Assembly: GCF_015057185.1 (NCBI RefSeq)
Contig: NZ_SVEV01000005.1
Location: 48,927-112,926 of the forward strand
DNA: 64,000 nucleotides
Direction: 5' to 3'
Origin: Pseudobutyrivibrio sp.
Lineage (GTDB): Bacteria; Bacillota; Clostridia; Lachnospirales; Lachnospiraceae
Each line of letters opens with the position of its first letter. The first letter of the stretch is position 1. Position numbers and translations under genes: made by a program. This document shows, piece by piece, positions 1-8,790 of the stretch. The notes below the pieces were generated by a model. It made no database searches. It had not been told where the DNA came from and worked only from the letters and a program-made list of their open reading frames with translations.

Positions 1-527
1 GCCTTGTCTTCGTAGGTGGCATTTTCTCGATCATAATGCTTTTTGTCCATCAATTCTTGAATCAAATCAAGCTCATCGACGGTGTATTCTTCCTCGATAA
101 CCCTATCGATAACATCAGGCGCCACTCCTTTGTTAAGCAAATCCTGTTTGATTCGCTTTTTACTGCGGGACTCCTGATAAAAGCGTACGTGGCTGGCAGC
201 CATCCTAGCATCATCTAAATATCCATAATCATTAATATAATCTATGGCAATATCAATTATTTCAGAAGGATATCCACCTTCTCTAAGCTTATCTCTGAGA
301 TTCTGCTCTGAGCGGTCCTGTTTTTCTAGTAGATGTAAAGCTCGCTTTTTACAACGAGGAATCAATATTTCAGTGCAGATTTCCTGATAGCTCTCAGGAG
401 ATAAATCTGCCCCTTCTTCTATTTTGTAGCTCTCATATTCTTTTTTATAAAGAACAAAATCTGCCCCGCCAGCGAGACAGATTTTTGCTCTTCCCTTGGT
501 AAGCTTAACAAGAGATTTAACTTCCAT
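1..527 (-). CDS. recX: Regulatory protein RecX (partial, C-terminus off the window)
   Basis: RecX binds RecA filaments and modulates recombinase activity. Translating the minus strand from the ATG at 527 gives an uninterrupted frame that runs off the left edge, about 175 residues. It begins MEVKSLVKLTKGRAKI and contains the helix-rich RecX pattern: RALHLLEKQDRSEQNLRDKL, then DYINDYGYLDDARMA, then SRSKKRIKQDLLNKGV. It starts two bases after the recA stop, the usual recA-recX operon order, so it probably shares the LexA-controlled recA promoter. The stop codon lies outside the window. Family assignment is firm because both motifs and neighbour agree. Confidence 0.93.
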   Translation of the reverse strand, partial: MEVKSLVKLTKGRAKICLAGGADFVLYKKEYESYKIEEGADLSPESYQEICTEILIPRCKKRALHLLEKQDRSEQNLRDKLREGGYPSEIIDIAIDYINDYGYLDDARMAASHVRFYQESRSKKRIKQDLLNKGVAPDVIDRVIEEEYTVDELDLIQELMDKKHYDRENATYEDK

Positions 528-529
528 AA

Positions 530-1585
530 TTATTCAATAACCTCAGTAGGAATGTCTGATTTCTCACCACCAACTAAACCAACTTCTACGTCATCTGCAT
601 CTGAGTAATGCTTTCTGATAGCATCAGAAATCTCATCACAAACATCTGGATTCTGCTTGAGGTATGTCTTTGCATTTTCACGACCCTGGCCAATTTTCTC
701 TCCAAGATATGCATACCAAGCACCTGACTTCTGAATGATGTCTAAGTTAGTAGCAACATCAAGAATATCACCCTCACGAGAAATACCCTCGCCGAACATA
801 ATATCAAACTCAGCCTCTCTAAATGGAGGTGCTACCTTGTTCTTTACAATTTTGGCACGAGTTCTGTTACCAATAACTTCACCGTTCTGCTTTAAAGCCT
901 CGATACGACGAACATCGATACGTACTGAAGCATAGAACTTAAGGGCACGACCACCTGTTGTAGTCTCTGGATTACCAAACATAACGCCAACCTTTTCACG
1001 TAACTGATTGATAAAGATAACTACACAATTAGTCTTTGCAACTATACCAGTAAGCTTTCTCATAGCCTGTGACATAAGACGTGCATGAAGACCTACGTGT
1101 GAATCACCCATATCACCATCAATCTCGGCCTTTGGTACAAGGGCTGCAACAGAGTCAACTACGATAATATCCATAGCACCAGAACGTACCATAGTCTCTG
1201 TAATCTCAAGAGCCTGCTCTCCATTATCAGGCTGAGAAATATATAAATCATCGATATTAACACCGATTGCCTTTGCGTATTTAGGATCGAGGGCATGCTC
1301 AGCATCGATGAAACCAGCGATACCGCCAGCCTTCTGTACTTCTGCTACAGCATGAAGAGCAAGTGTAGTCTTACCAGATGACTCAGGTCCGTAAATCTCG
1401 ATAATACGTCCCTTAGGAAATCCACCCTGTCCAAGTGCAATATCAAGGCTAATAGAGCCTGTAGGTACTGTCTCAACCTGAATGTTAGCTCCCTCGCCAA
1501 GCTTCATAACGGAACCCTTTCCGTACTGCTTTTCAATCTGCGAAATAGCCGCATCTAACGCTTTTAATTTATCTTCATTTGCCAT
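530..1585 (-). CDS. recA: Recombinase RecA
   Basis: ATP-dependent strand-exchange protein of homologous recombination and co-protease for LexA in the SOS response. The 351-residue product has the normal length. Walker A GPESSGKT is at residues 66-73, Walker B around [11 protein letters not shown] at 140-150, DNA-binding loop L1 near 157-164 and loop L2 with the [20 protein letters not shown] block at about 193-212. The C-terminus ends in a short acidic stretch as in Firmicute RecA. GGAGGTTT sits just upstream of the ATG. A LexA-type box and a good sigma-A promoter lie further upstream. recX follows directly in the same operon. Confidence 0.99.
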   Translation of the reverse strand: MANEDKLKALDAAISQIEKQYGKGSVMKLGEGANIQVETVPTGSISLDIALGQGGFPKGRIIEIYGPESSGKTTLALHAVAEVQKAGGIAGFIDAEHALDPKYAKAIGVNIDDLYISQPDNGEQALEITETMVRSGAMDIIVVDSVAALVPKAEIDGDMGDSHVGLHARLMSQAMRKLTGIVAKTNCVVIFINQLREKVGVMFGNPETTTGGRALKFYASVRIDVRRIEALKQNGEVIGNRTRAKIVKNKVAPPFREAEFDIMFGEGISREGDILDVATNLDIIQKSGAWYAYLGEKIGQGRENAKTYLKQNPDVCDEISDAIRKHYSDADDVEVGLVGGEKSDIPTEVIE

Positions 1586-1602
1586 TTATAAAACCTCCGT
1601 TC

Positions 1603-1616
1603 GGAACAACTGTTCG
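1603..1616 (-). promoter_or_regulatory. LexA (SOS) box of recA
   Basis: The inverted repeat GAAC-AACT-GTTC (1604-1615) with flanking C and G matches the Gram-positive LexA/DinR consensus CGAACNNNNGTTCG in both arms. It lies between the recA promoter -10 and the ribosome binding site, where bound LexA would block transcription start or early elongation. Confidence 0.9.
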
Positions 1617-1629
1617 TTCTTTTAATATA

Positions 1630-1658
1630 ATAATAGTGAAACCAAAAACAAATGTCAA
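1630..1658 (-). promoter_or_regulatory. recA promoter
   Basis: Minus-strand TTGACA (1653-1658), 17-base spacer, TATTAT (1630-1635). This is a near-consensus sigma-A promoter with the LexA box about 14 bases downstream of the -10. Confidence 0.8.
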
Positions 1659-1682
1659 CAATTAATTGGGAAATAAAAAACG

Positions 1683-1716
1683 ATAAAAACAAAAGACAGT
1701 GACGAACGTCACTGTC
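1683..1716 (-). terminator. Rho-independent terminator of prfC
   Basis: A stem of nine or more pairs (GACAGTGAC at 1695-1703 with GTCACTGTC at 1708-1716). In minus-strand direction it is followed by TTTTGTTTTTA. It lies downstream of the prfC stop and upstream of the recA promoter. Confidence 0.85.
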
Positions 1717-1758
1717 CATTAATATACAGATGTTTTATCACCTAGTCAAGCTTATTTT

Positions 1759-3348
1759 TTAATTTGAACCAAACTCAGATAATACCAATCCTTCGTTTCT
1801 ATCCTGAACCATACCTACCGACCAAGAGTTAACGAATAATAATAAAGGTCTATCCTTTAAGTCCTTAATCTTTTTCATATCTGATGTACCAGAAATCTTG
1901 TTAATATCGTAGTCTCCCTCTATCCATCTGATATGCTCATAAGGAAGATTCTCTAAAGCGATTTCTACATTGTACTCATTGTTCAAACGATATTTCAAAA
2001 CATCAAACTGAAGAACACCAACTACGCCTACGATGATCTCCTCCATACCAGTGTTGAACTCCTGGAAAATCTGAATAGCACCTTCCTGTGCAATCTGTGT
2101 AATACCCTTCATGAACTGCTTACGCTTCATGGTATCAATCTGACGAACACGTGCAAAATGCTCTGGTGCGAATGTAGGAATACCCTCGAACTTGAATGGC
2201 TTTTTTGCTGATGTAAATGTATCACCAATGCTGTAAAGACCTGGATCAAATACACCAATGATATCGCCAGCATATGCCTTATCAACGATTTTACGCTCAT
2301 CAGCCATCATCTGCTGTGGAGCAGAAAGCTTTGCCTTTCTACCGCCCTGAACATGTAAATAATCCTTTGAAGCATCAAATGTACCAGAACAAATTCTAAG
2401 GAATGCTACACGGTCACGGTGTGCCTTGTTCATGTTTGCCTGAATCTTGAATACAAATGCAGAGAAATCCTCAGAAAATGGGCTAATTTCTCCTGCATCA
2501 CTCTTTCTAGGAAGTGGGCTGTATGTCATCTTCAGGAAGTGCTCAAGGAAAGTCTCAACACCAAAGTTTGTAAGAGCTGAACCGAAAAATACTGGAGAAA
2601 GCTCACCAGCTGTAACAAGCTCCTGATCAAACTCAGCACCAGCACCATCTAAAAGCTCAAGCTCTTCCATGAGCTGTGCATATTTATCCTCACCAATCTC
2701 ATCCTTTAAGGCTGGATCATCGATAGAAAGAATGCGCTCCTCGCCCTGCTTTGTACCCTTTTGTGTATCAGAGAACATGCGCACTGTACGCTCATTTCTA
2801 TCGTAAACGCCCTTGAACTCCTTACCAGAGCCAATTGGCCAGTTTACAGGAACTGTAGCAATACCAAGCTCATTTTCAATGTCATCTAAAAGCTCAAAAG
2901 TATCATTTGCATCTCTATCCATCTTATTGATAAATGTGAAAATAGGTATATGTCTCATAACACAAACCTTGAAAAGCTTTCTAGTCTGTGCCTCAACACC
3001 CTTTGATGCATCGATAACCATTACAGCTGAATCAGCAGCCATAAGTGTACGATATGTATCCTCAGAGAAATCCTGGTGACCTGGTGTATCCAAAATATTT
3101 ATACAGTATCCGTCATACTCAAACTGAAGAACTGAAGAAGTAACAGAAATACCTCTCTCTTTCTCAATTTCCATCCAGTCAGAAACTGCATGACGAGCTG
3201 TAGCCTTTCCCTTTACGGAACCTGCTAAGTTAATTTGTCCACCATATAAAAGGAACTTCTCTGTAAGAGTCGTTTTACCTGCATCCGGATGGGAAATAAT
3301 CGCAAAAGTACGACGTCTCTTTATCTCTTCTTCAACTGTATAAGCCAT
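1759..3348 (-). CDS. prfC: Peptide chain release factor 3 (RF3)
   Basis: Translational GTPase that recycles RF1/RF2 from the ribosome after peptide release. The 529-residue length matches RF3. The G domain shows Walker A HPDAGKTT at about 20-27, switch region GISVTSSV at 66-73, DTPGHQDF at 87-94 and NKMD at 141-144. The C-terminal half carries the RF3 signature region (GVVGVLQFDVLKYRLNNEY). The start ATG has AGTGGAGG upstream. The gene stands alone between its terminator and an unusual structured leader at 3368-3454. RF3 is distinguished from EF-G by length and by absence of domains IV and V. Confidence 0.97.
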   Translation of the reverse strand: MAYTVEEEIKRRRTFAIISHPDAGKTTLTEKFLLYGGQINLAGSVKGKATARHAVSDWMEIEKERGISVTSSVLQFEYDGYCINILDTPGHQDFSEDTYRTLMAADSAVMVIDASKGVEAQTRKLFKVCVMRHIPIFTFINKMDRDANDTFELLDDIENELGIATVPVNWPIGSGKEFKGVYDRNERTVRMFSDTQKGTKQGEERILSIDDPALKDEIGEDKYAQLMEELELLDGAGAEFDQELVTAGELSPVFFGSALTNFGVETFLEHFLKMTYSPLPRKSDAGEISPFSEDFSAFVFKIQANMNKAHRDRVAFLRICSGTFDASKDYLHVQGGRKAKLSAPQQMMADERKIVDKAYAGDIIGVFDPGLYSIGDTFTSAKKPFKFEGIPTFAPEHFARVRQIDTMKRKQFMKGITQIAQEGAIQIFQEFNTGMEEIIVGVVGVLQFDVLKYRLNNEYNVEIALENLPYEHIRWIEGDYDINKISGTSDMKKIKDLKDRPLLLFVNSWSVGMVQDRNEGLVLSEFGSN

Positions 3349-3367
3349 ATAACCTCCACTTTAGTCC

Positions 3368-3454
3368 GCTTGTTACGTTCTCAAGCCTGAGATATTGCTT
3401 GCGTTCACTAACATGTGAACACCAGCAACACTCATAGCTTGATAACTACAAGCT
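3368..3454 (-). repeat. Tandem-hairpin leader of prfC containing an intergenic repeat copy
   Basis: Three successive hairpins precede the prfC ribosome binding site. In transcript order they are AGCTTG/CAAGCT (3436-3454), a stem around GTTCAC/GTGAAC with outer TGCT/AGCA pairs (3396-3427), and GCTTG/CAAGC (3368-3386). The last hairpin, GCTTGAGAACGTAACAAGC, is nearly identical to the one in front of the 414-residue dehydratase gene at 18816-18835. The sequence TTTAGATGAGCTTG before the first hairpin also resembles CTTAGAAGAGCTTG at that locus. Confidence 0.6.
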
Positions 3455-3528
3455 CATCTAAATATCTATAGTTTTTCAATTAATTCATATATAGGATAAA
3501 TCCACGTACCCTATAACCGCTATAACCG

Positions 3529-3557
3529 AAAAATAGCCTGTACCAATTGGTACAGGC
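3529..3557 (-). terminator. Terminator of rpsU
   Basis: A perfect 22-base palindrome at 3536-3557 (arms GCCTGTACCAA and TTGGTACAGGC), followed on the minus strand by TATTTTTC. It lies 44 bases downstream of the rpsU stop. Confidence 0.8.
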
Positions 3558-3600
3558 CATAACTTCATAATTTGTAAGCTGTAAAACAAATAACTAATTA

Positions 3601-3774
3601 TTAGTATTTACGCTTTCTAGCAGCCTCAGACTTCTTCTTACGCTTTACTGAAGGCTTCTCATAGTGCTCACGCTTACGAATCTCCTGCTGGATGCCAGCC
3701 TTAGCACAGTTTCTCTTAAATCTACGAAGAGCGCTGTCTAATGACTCGTTTTCTTTAACTGTAACATATGACAT
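3601..3774 (-). CDS. rpsU: 30S ribosomal protein S21
   Basis: Small-subunit ribosomal protein implicated in initiation. The minus-strand frame from the ATG at 3774 gives 57 residues starting [20 protein letters not shown] and ending in a Lys/Arg-rich tail ([14 protein letters not shown]), the standard S21 length and composition. GGGAGGTTAGG lies upstream of the start. A terminator follows. The gene is short enough to be missed by ORF callers using a 60-residue cutoff. Confidence 0.96.
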   Translation of the reverse strand: MSYVTVKENESLDSALRRFKRNCAKAGIQQEIRKREHYEKPSVKRKKKSEAARKRKY

Positions 3775-3900
3775 AGTCTAATCCTAACCTCCCTCCATTT
3801 GGGGACTTGTACTCATTAATCTAAAAGCACTAACAAGCATTTTAGCATAATAATCCGATTTGTCAACTATTATTAAAAAAATTAGATATATTCTCTACAA

Positions 3901-5736
3901 TTAATAAATATTTACAGGAAGTGTGCCTGTAGGTGTGCTGCCACCAAACAAGGTATAAATTGTTGCTGGCAAATTAGGTCCATATGTTTTTTTATTAGGC
4001 TCTCCCGTTGGAATGTCAGGCATCCCCTTTGAGCTATAGCAAGCTAAAAGCCCATCGGCAGATGTATAACAAGCTAAATCATAAGGCAATTGACTACTAA
4101 TTACAATAAATTTGCTATTATTCTCATGAGCCTTTTCAATGAGGGATAATGTCAGCTCTTGTTTTTCTATTTTCCCAGACGAAACTGCAGAAATCATTAC
4201 TATCTCATCATACCCTACAATAGAATTCTCAATAAACTCATCAGGTAAATCCTTTGTGCACATAGCCGTAATCATGCTTGTATCAACGCTAACGCCGTCC
4301 TCTTTTAGCTTATTAAGCGCATATAATATAGAGTTTCCTTGGTTCTCATTTGGATAAAGAATAAGAGTCTTTTTATCCTCTGTAATTGGAAATGCTCCAT
4401 CATTCTTAACACTGGTTACAGCCTTAAGTGTAATGCTCCACTCCAATTGGTGATGAGCGTTACTTCCAACTGTTTCTTTTGCCAACTGAACAGAAGGAGT
4501 GATTCTCGAAGCCATTGTCACTGTATTATAACTATCATCATACATTAAGCCATTCTTAGACTTTGCCTTTAAAATTCTATAGACAGAATCGTTTACATTA
4601 TCAATGGAAATCTCACCTTCATTTACAAGTGCAGCCACATCCTTAATATAGTTTTCCATATCAACTAGTCCCTCAGGAGTTGTGGTGTCAACAGGAATCA
4701 GGAGCATGTTTGCACCTGCATTAATTGCAAGCTTTGTAGAATCCAATTTGTCAAAATGCTCAGCGATAGCATCCATCTCCAATGCGTCAGTTATTATAAC
4801 TCCTTCAAATCCAATATCATTCCTCAAAATATCTGTGAGAATTGTTTTAGATAATGTAGCTGGTAAGTAAACCTGCTCACCTGTTGATTTTGAAGTATAT
4901 GTTGTAGTTTCAATTTGAGGATATTGAATATGAGCTGTCATAACGAAATCCGCAGAACCTGCCACACTTCTAAAAGGAACAAGCTCTACCTGATTTAGTT
5001 CCTCATATGTTTTATTTATCATTGGAAGCCCTGTATGACTATCTGTATTTGTATCTCCATGGCCTGGAAAATGCTTTAGAGCTACAAGCACGCCATTATT
5101 GTGTAAGCCATCAATAAATCTACTTCCATAGCTAGCTACAACTTGTGGGTCATCTGAAAATGATCTAACTCCAATAATTGGGTTTTCAGGATTGTTATTT
5201 ACATCCATTACAGGAGCAAAATCCAAATTAATTCCTTGTACTGCCAATTCATTTCCAATAACATCAGCGGCCATATAAGCATTTTCTGGGTCTCCAGTTG
5301 CTGCAAGAGCCATATTTCCAGGCATTTGCGTGCCTGTATTTAAACGTGTAATATATCCACCTTCCTGATCAATGGAAACAAAAAGTGAGCTTACTGCTCC
5401 ACCCTGTAAATTTGCCCTTTGCATGTCATAAACTAACTTTGTGGTTTGCTCAGCATCCGTAATGTTTTGAGCAAATAATATCACACCACCAAAGCTGTAT
5501 TTACTAAGTAGTCCGCTTTGTGCTTCATTTAGCACTGTAACATTTTCTTTTTCATCTCCAGTACCCCAATATCTAAATGCAGGAATAATCATTTGAGCAA
5601 TTTTCTGCTCTAATGGCATCTGGTTCACCAAATCGTATATGGCATCATCTGCACTTACAACTGGCATACTTGGCGAAAATGCGAATAGCGATAAGCCTAG
5701 TAACAATACAAGAAATGAAGATAAAATCCTTTTCAT
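3901..5736 (-). CDS. Secreted beta-N-acetylhexosaminidase, glycoside hydrolase family 3
   Basis: Likely cleaves terminal beta-linked N-acetylglucosamine from muropeptides or other amino sugars outside the membrane. The start at 5736 (MKRILSSF) is preferred because GGGGGT lies eight bases upstream; a start at 5754 would put six residues before the signal peptide. The mature part follows a signal peptide ending near VVSADD. The GH3 N-terminal barrel carries the NagZ signature KHFPGHGDTNTDSH (about 221-234 of 611), whose His is the catalytic acid/base in NagZ, and ITDALEMDAI with nucleophile Asp at about 317. A C-terminal alpha/beta domain follows, so it is larger than E. coli NagZ and resembles B. 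subtilis NagZ (YbbD). It is monocistronic, downstream of the alaS terminator. Confidence 0.88.
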   Translation of the reverse strand: MKRILSSFLVLLLGLSLFAFSPSMPVVSADDAIYDLVNQMPLEQKIAQMIIPAFRYWGTGDEKENVTVLNEAQSGLLSKYSFGGVILFAQNITDAEQTTKLVYDMQRANLQGGAVSSLFVSIDQEGGYITRLNTGTQMPGNMALAATGDPENAYMAADVIGNELAVQGINLDFAPVMDVNNNPENPIIGVRSFSDDPQVVASYGSRFIDGLHNNGVLVALKHFPGHGDTNTDSHTGLPMINKTYEELNQVELVPFRSVAGSADFVMTAHIQYPQIETTTYTSKSTGEQVYLPATLSKTILTDILRNDIGFEGVIITDALEMDAIAEHFDKLDSTKLAINAGANMLLIPVDTTTPEGLVDMENYIKDVAALVNEGEISIDNVNDSVYRILKAKSKNGLMYDDSYNTVTMASRITPSVQLAKETVGSNAHHQLEWSITLKAVTSVKNDGAFPITEDKKTLILYPNENQGNSILYALNKLKEDGVSVDTSMITAMCTKDLPDEFIENSIVGYDEIVMISAVSSGKIEKQELTLSLIEKAHENNSKFIVISSQLPYDLACYTSADGLLACYSSKGMPDIPTGEPNKKTYGPNLPATIYTLFGGSTPTGTLPVNIY

Positions 5737-5830
5737 TTTGCTACCCCCAATCATTTGATTCTTAATAGCCTTCTTTTTTTATTGTCTATTAATTCCAAAA
5801 TTTATGTGTGAAGAAAGAATGAAAAATTTA

Positions 5831-5864
5831 AAAAAGCCCCGATTCTATTCTAGAATCGAGGCTT
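5831..5864 (-). terminator. Terminator of alaS
   Basis: A 14-base stem with one mismatch (arms 5834-5847 and 5851-5864, three-base loop), followed on the minus strand by TTTTTT-AAATTTTT. It lies just after the alaS stop. Confidence 0.88.
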
Positions 5865-5881
5865 ATAGCAAACCTATTTAA

Positions 5882-8533
5882 TTAAAGCATACTCTCAAGT
5901 ACTGTCTTTGCCTCAGCAAGTGCATCTGCGATGCCTGCTGGGTTCTTTCCACCGGCCTGAGCCATATTTGGACGACCACCGCCGCCACCGCCTACCTTAG
6001 GTGCGATAGCCTTAACAAGGTTACCAGCGTGTGCGCCAGCTGCCTGTGCAGCATCTGTAGCCATAACTACAAGATTAACCTTGCCGTCGCAATCTGAAGC
6101 AAGAACGATAACACCCTCGCCAAGTTTGCCCTTGAGATCATCACCGAGGTCACGAAGGCCATTCATATCAACGCCAGATACAGAAGTTGCAAGAAGCTTA
6201 ACTCCCTTGACCTCTACTACTGAATCCATAACATCACCAACAGCAGCCTGTGCAGCCTTTGCCTTCATAGACTCAAGCTCTGAATTTGTCTCCTTGAGCT
6301 GCTTCTGAAGGTGAGCAATTTTCTCTTCTACATCAGCTGGCTGACACTTAAGAGCTGCAGCTGCAGCATTAAGCTTTGCTTCAATGTCAGCGTAATATTC
6401 AAATACAGCAGCGCCTGTAATTGCCTCGATACGACGTGTACCAGCAGCAACACCAGACTCTGAAAGAATCTTGAATGCAGAAATCTCTGAAGTATTGCTT
6501 ACGTGTGTACCACCACAAAGCTCTGTAGAGAAATCTCCCATCTTTACGACACGAACTGTCTCGCCATATTTCTCACCGAAGAGAGCCATAGCGCCAGACT
6601 TCTTTGCCTCGTCGATAGACATGATTGCTGTCTCTACAGCAAGTCCCTCAGCGATTTTGTCATTAACCATTTTCTCAACCTTTGCAATTTCTTCTGCAGT
6701 CATAGCAGAGAAATGAGAAAAGTCGAAACGTGTACGATCAGCATCCTGGTATGAACCCTTCTGCTCTACATGTGTACCAAGTACCTCACGAAGTGCCTTC
6801 TGAAGAAGGTGAGTAGCTGAATGGTTCTTGCAGATGCGAGCACGACGTGCAGCATCTACAGTAAGAGTAACCTTTTCTCCTACTTTAATCATGCCTGATT
6901 TCATCTCGCCAACGTGACCGATTTTACCACCCTTAAGCTTGATTGTATCCTTTACTTCGAACTCGCCATTAGCTGTAGAAATAACACCTGTATCACCAAT
7001 CTGGCCACCCATTGTAGCATAGAACGGAGTCTCTGGAACGATGATTGTACCAATCATGCCCTCTGCAAGTGTATCAACTATCTCTGTCTCTGTAGTAAGA
7101 ACTGTTACTGTAGACTCAGAAGCTGTTTTGTCGTAGCCTACGAACTCAGAAGTAACTGTTAAGTCGATATCATCATAAACAGATGCATCAGCACCCATGT
7201 AGTTTGTTTCTTTACGAGCAGCACGAGCCTTTTGTCTCTGCTCCTCCATGCAAGCCTCAAAGCCCTCAGCATCATAGCCAAAGCCCTTTTCCTCAAGAAT
7301 CTCTGCAGTAAGGTCTACAGGGAATCCGTAAGTATCGTAAAGCTTGAATGTATTCTCGCCAGAAAGCTCCTTTGCACCAGAAGCAACAAGCTCTTCTTCC
7401 ATCTTTGCAAGGATTTCAAGACCCTTGTCGATAGTTTTATTAAACTGCTCTTCTTCGGCTGTAAGAGTTTTGAAAATGAACTCTCTCTTTTCCCAAAGCT
7501 CTGGGTAGCCATCCTTACACTCGTTGATAACTGTCTCAGAAAGCTTTGCCATGAATGTGCCCTTAATTCCAAGTGCACGACCATGCTTTGAAGCACGTCT
7601 GATAAGACGACGAAGTACGTATCCTCTACCCTCGTTAGATGGAGTAACACCATCAGAAATAAGGAATGTAGATGAACGAATATGATCAGTGATAAGACGA
7701 ATAGAAACATCATCAAGAGCATCAACCTGATACTTCTTGCCAGACATCTCACAAATCTTGTCACGGATAGCTTTCATAGTGTCAATATCAAATACTGAGT
7801 CAACATCCTGCATAACAACTGCAAGACGCTCAAGTCCCATACCTGTATCGATATTCTTCTGTGCAAGTTCTTCGTAACCACCATGACCATCACCGTTGAA
7901 CTGTGTGAATACGTTGTTCCATACTTCCATGAAACGATCACAATCACAACCTACTTTACAGTCAGGGCGGCCACAACCGTATTTCTCTCCACGGTCATAA
8001 TAAATCTCAGAACATGGACCGCAAGGACCTGCGCCATGCTCCCAGAAGTTATCACATTCACCAGTCTCAGGATCTCTGTAGAAACGAGTGATACGCTCTG
8101 GCGCAACACCAACTTCCTTTGTCCAAATCTCGAATGCTTCCTCGTCCTCGCCGTAGATAGATGGGTAGAGACGATTAGGATCAAGCTTAAGAACCTCTGT
8201 CAAGAACTCCCATGACCATGCAATTGCTTCGTGCTTGAAGTAATCACCAAATGAGAAGTTTCCTAACATCTCAAAGAAAGTAAGGTGACGTGCTGTCTTT
8301 CCTACATTATCGATATCACCTGTTCTAACACATTTTTGACATGTAGTGACGCGCTTTCTTGGTGGTATCTCCTGTCCTGTGAAATATGGCTTAAGTGGAG
8401 CCATACCAGCATTGATAAGTAATAAGCTGTTATCATTGTGTGGTACAAGAGAAAAACTATTGAGGCAGAGATGTCCCTTGCTCTCAAAGAATTCCAAGTA
8501 GGCGCGTCGTAAATCGTTAACACCGTTATTCAA
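5882..8533 (-). CDS. alaS: Alanyl-tRNA synthetase
   Basis: Charges tRNA-Ala and edits mischarged Ser/Gly. The 883-residue length fits the family. The class II catalytic core is N-terminal (FFESKGH, GMAPLKPYF, ARHLTFFEMLGNFSFGDYFK, DTGMGLERL). The editing domain has the zinc motif HSATH near residue 580 and CGGTHV near 680, and the C-Ala domain ends with a Gly-rich segment (KVGGGGGGRPNMAQAGG). No T-box leader is visible upstream; only 19 bases separate it from a small membrane-peptide gene, so the two are probably cotranscribed. The terminator is at 5831-5864. Confidence 0.99.
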   Translation of the reverse strand: MNNGVNDLRRAYLEFFESKGHLCLNSFSLVPHNDNSLLLINAGMAPLKPYFTGQEIPPRKRVTTCQKCVRTGDIDNVGKTARHLTFFEMLGNFSFGDYFKHEAIAWSWEFLTEVLKLDPNRLYPSIYGEDEEAFEIWTKEVGVAPERITRFYRDPETGECDNFWEHGAGPCGPCSEIYYDRGEKYGCGRPDCKVGCDCDRFMEVWNNVFTQFNGDGHGGYEELAQKNIDTGMGLERLAVVMQDVDSVFDIDTMKAIRDKICEMSGKKYQVDALDDVSIRLITDHIRSSTFLISDGVTPSNEGRGYVLRRLIRRASKHGRALGIKGTFMAKLSETVINECKDGYPELWEKREFIFKTLTAEEEQFNKTIDKGLEILAKMEEELVASGAKELSGENTFKLYDTYGFPVDLTAEILEEKGFGYDAEGFEACMEEQRQKARAARKETNYMGADASVYDDIDLTVTSEFVGYDKTASESTVTVLTTETEIVDTLAEGMIGTIIVPETPFYATMGGQIGDTGVISTANGEFEVKDTIKLKGGKIGHVGEMKSGMIKVGEKVTLTVDAARRARICKNHSATHLLQKALREVLGTHVEQKGSYQDADRTRFDFSHFSAMTAEEIAKVEKMVNDKIAEGLAVETAIMSIDEAKKSGAMALFGEKYGETVRVVKMGDFSTELCGGTHVSNTSEISAFKILSESGVAAGTRRIEAITGAAVFEYYADIEAKLNAAAAALKCQPADVEEKIAHLQKQLKETNSELESMKAKAAQAAVGDVMDSVVEVKGVKLLATSVSGVDMNGLRDLGDDLKGKLGEGVIVLASDCDGKVNLVVMATDAAQAAGAHAGNLVKAIAPKVGGGGGGRPNMAQAGGKNPAGIADALAEAKTVLESML

Positions 8534-8552
8534 AACAAAATTCCTCCAAAAA

Positions 8553-8708
8553 TTATTTCTCGGAAGAAACCTCTGATACAGAATCAGCTTCTTTTCTGTT
8601 TTTAGACTGACGAAGCTTAATTCCGATGAAGCCTCCCATGATGCCTAAAGCAACTAGTATGATCATTTTTACTAAATAACTTGCAAAACTAGATAAAAAT
8701 GCAGACAT
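8553..8708 (-). CDS. Small single-span membrane protein, 51 residues
   Basis: Reading the minus strand from the ATG at 8708 gives 51 residues: a short N-terminus, one hydrophobic helix (about residues 11-31, YLVKMIILVALGIMGGFIGI), then a basic segment (KLRQSKNRK) and an acidic/Ser tail. TTAGGAGGAAT is correctly spaced before the start. It is the first gene before alaS, 19 bases away. The topology resembles small conserved clostridial membrane peptides of unknown role; no function is assigned. The strong ribosome binding site and helix-plus-basic-flank design make it a likely real gene. Confidence 0.72.
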   Translation of the reverse strand: MSAFLSSFASYLVKMIILVALGIMGGFIGIKLRQSKNRKEADSVSEVSSEK

Positions 8709-8763
8709 AGCAATTCCTCCTAATTTTCAAATTTAATTGCATACTTAAGTAAATTATAATCCA

Positions 8764-8790
8764 AAATACGGTTAAATTCTACCCGTATTT
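8764..8790 (-). terminator. Possible weak terminator after cbiB
   Basis: Stem AAATACGG/CCGTATTT with an 11-base loop, overlapping the cbiB stop codon. The T-tract is interrupted (TGGATTATAATTT), so termination is uncertain. Confidence 0.4.

Noticed and set aside
36..218. Plus-strand open frame of 60 codons
   Set aside because: It is antisense to recX, with no ribosome binding site; the minus-strand frame is clearly RecX.
7232..7764. Long open frames on both strands inside alaS
   Set aside because: Shadow frames of a confidently identified synthetase, lacking start signals.
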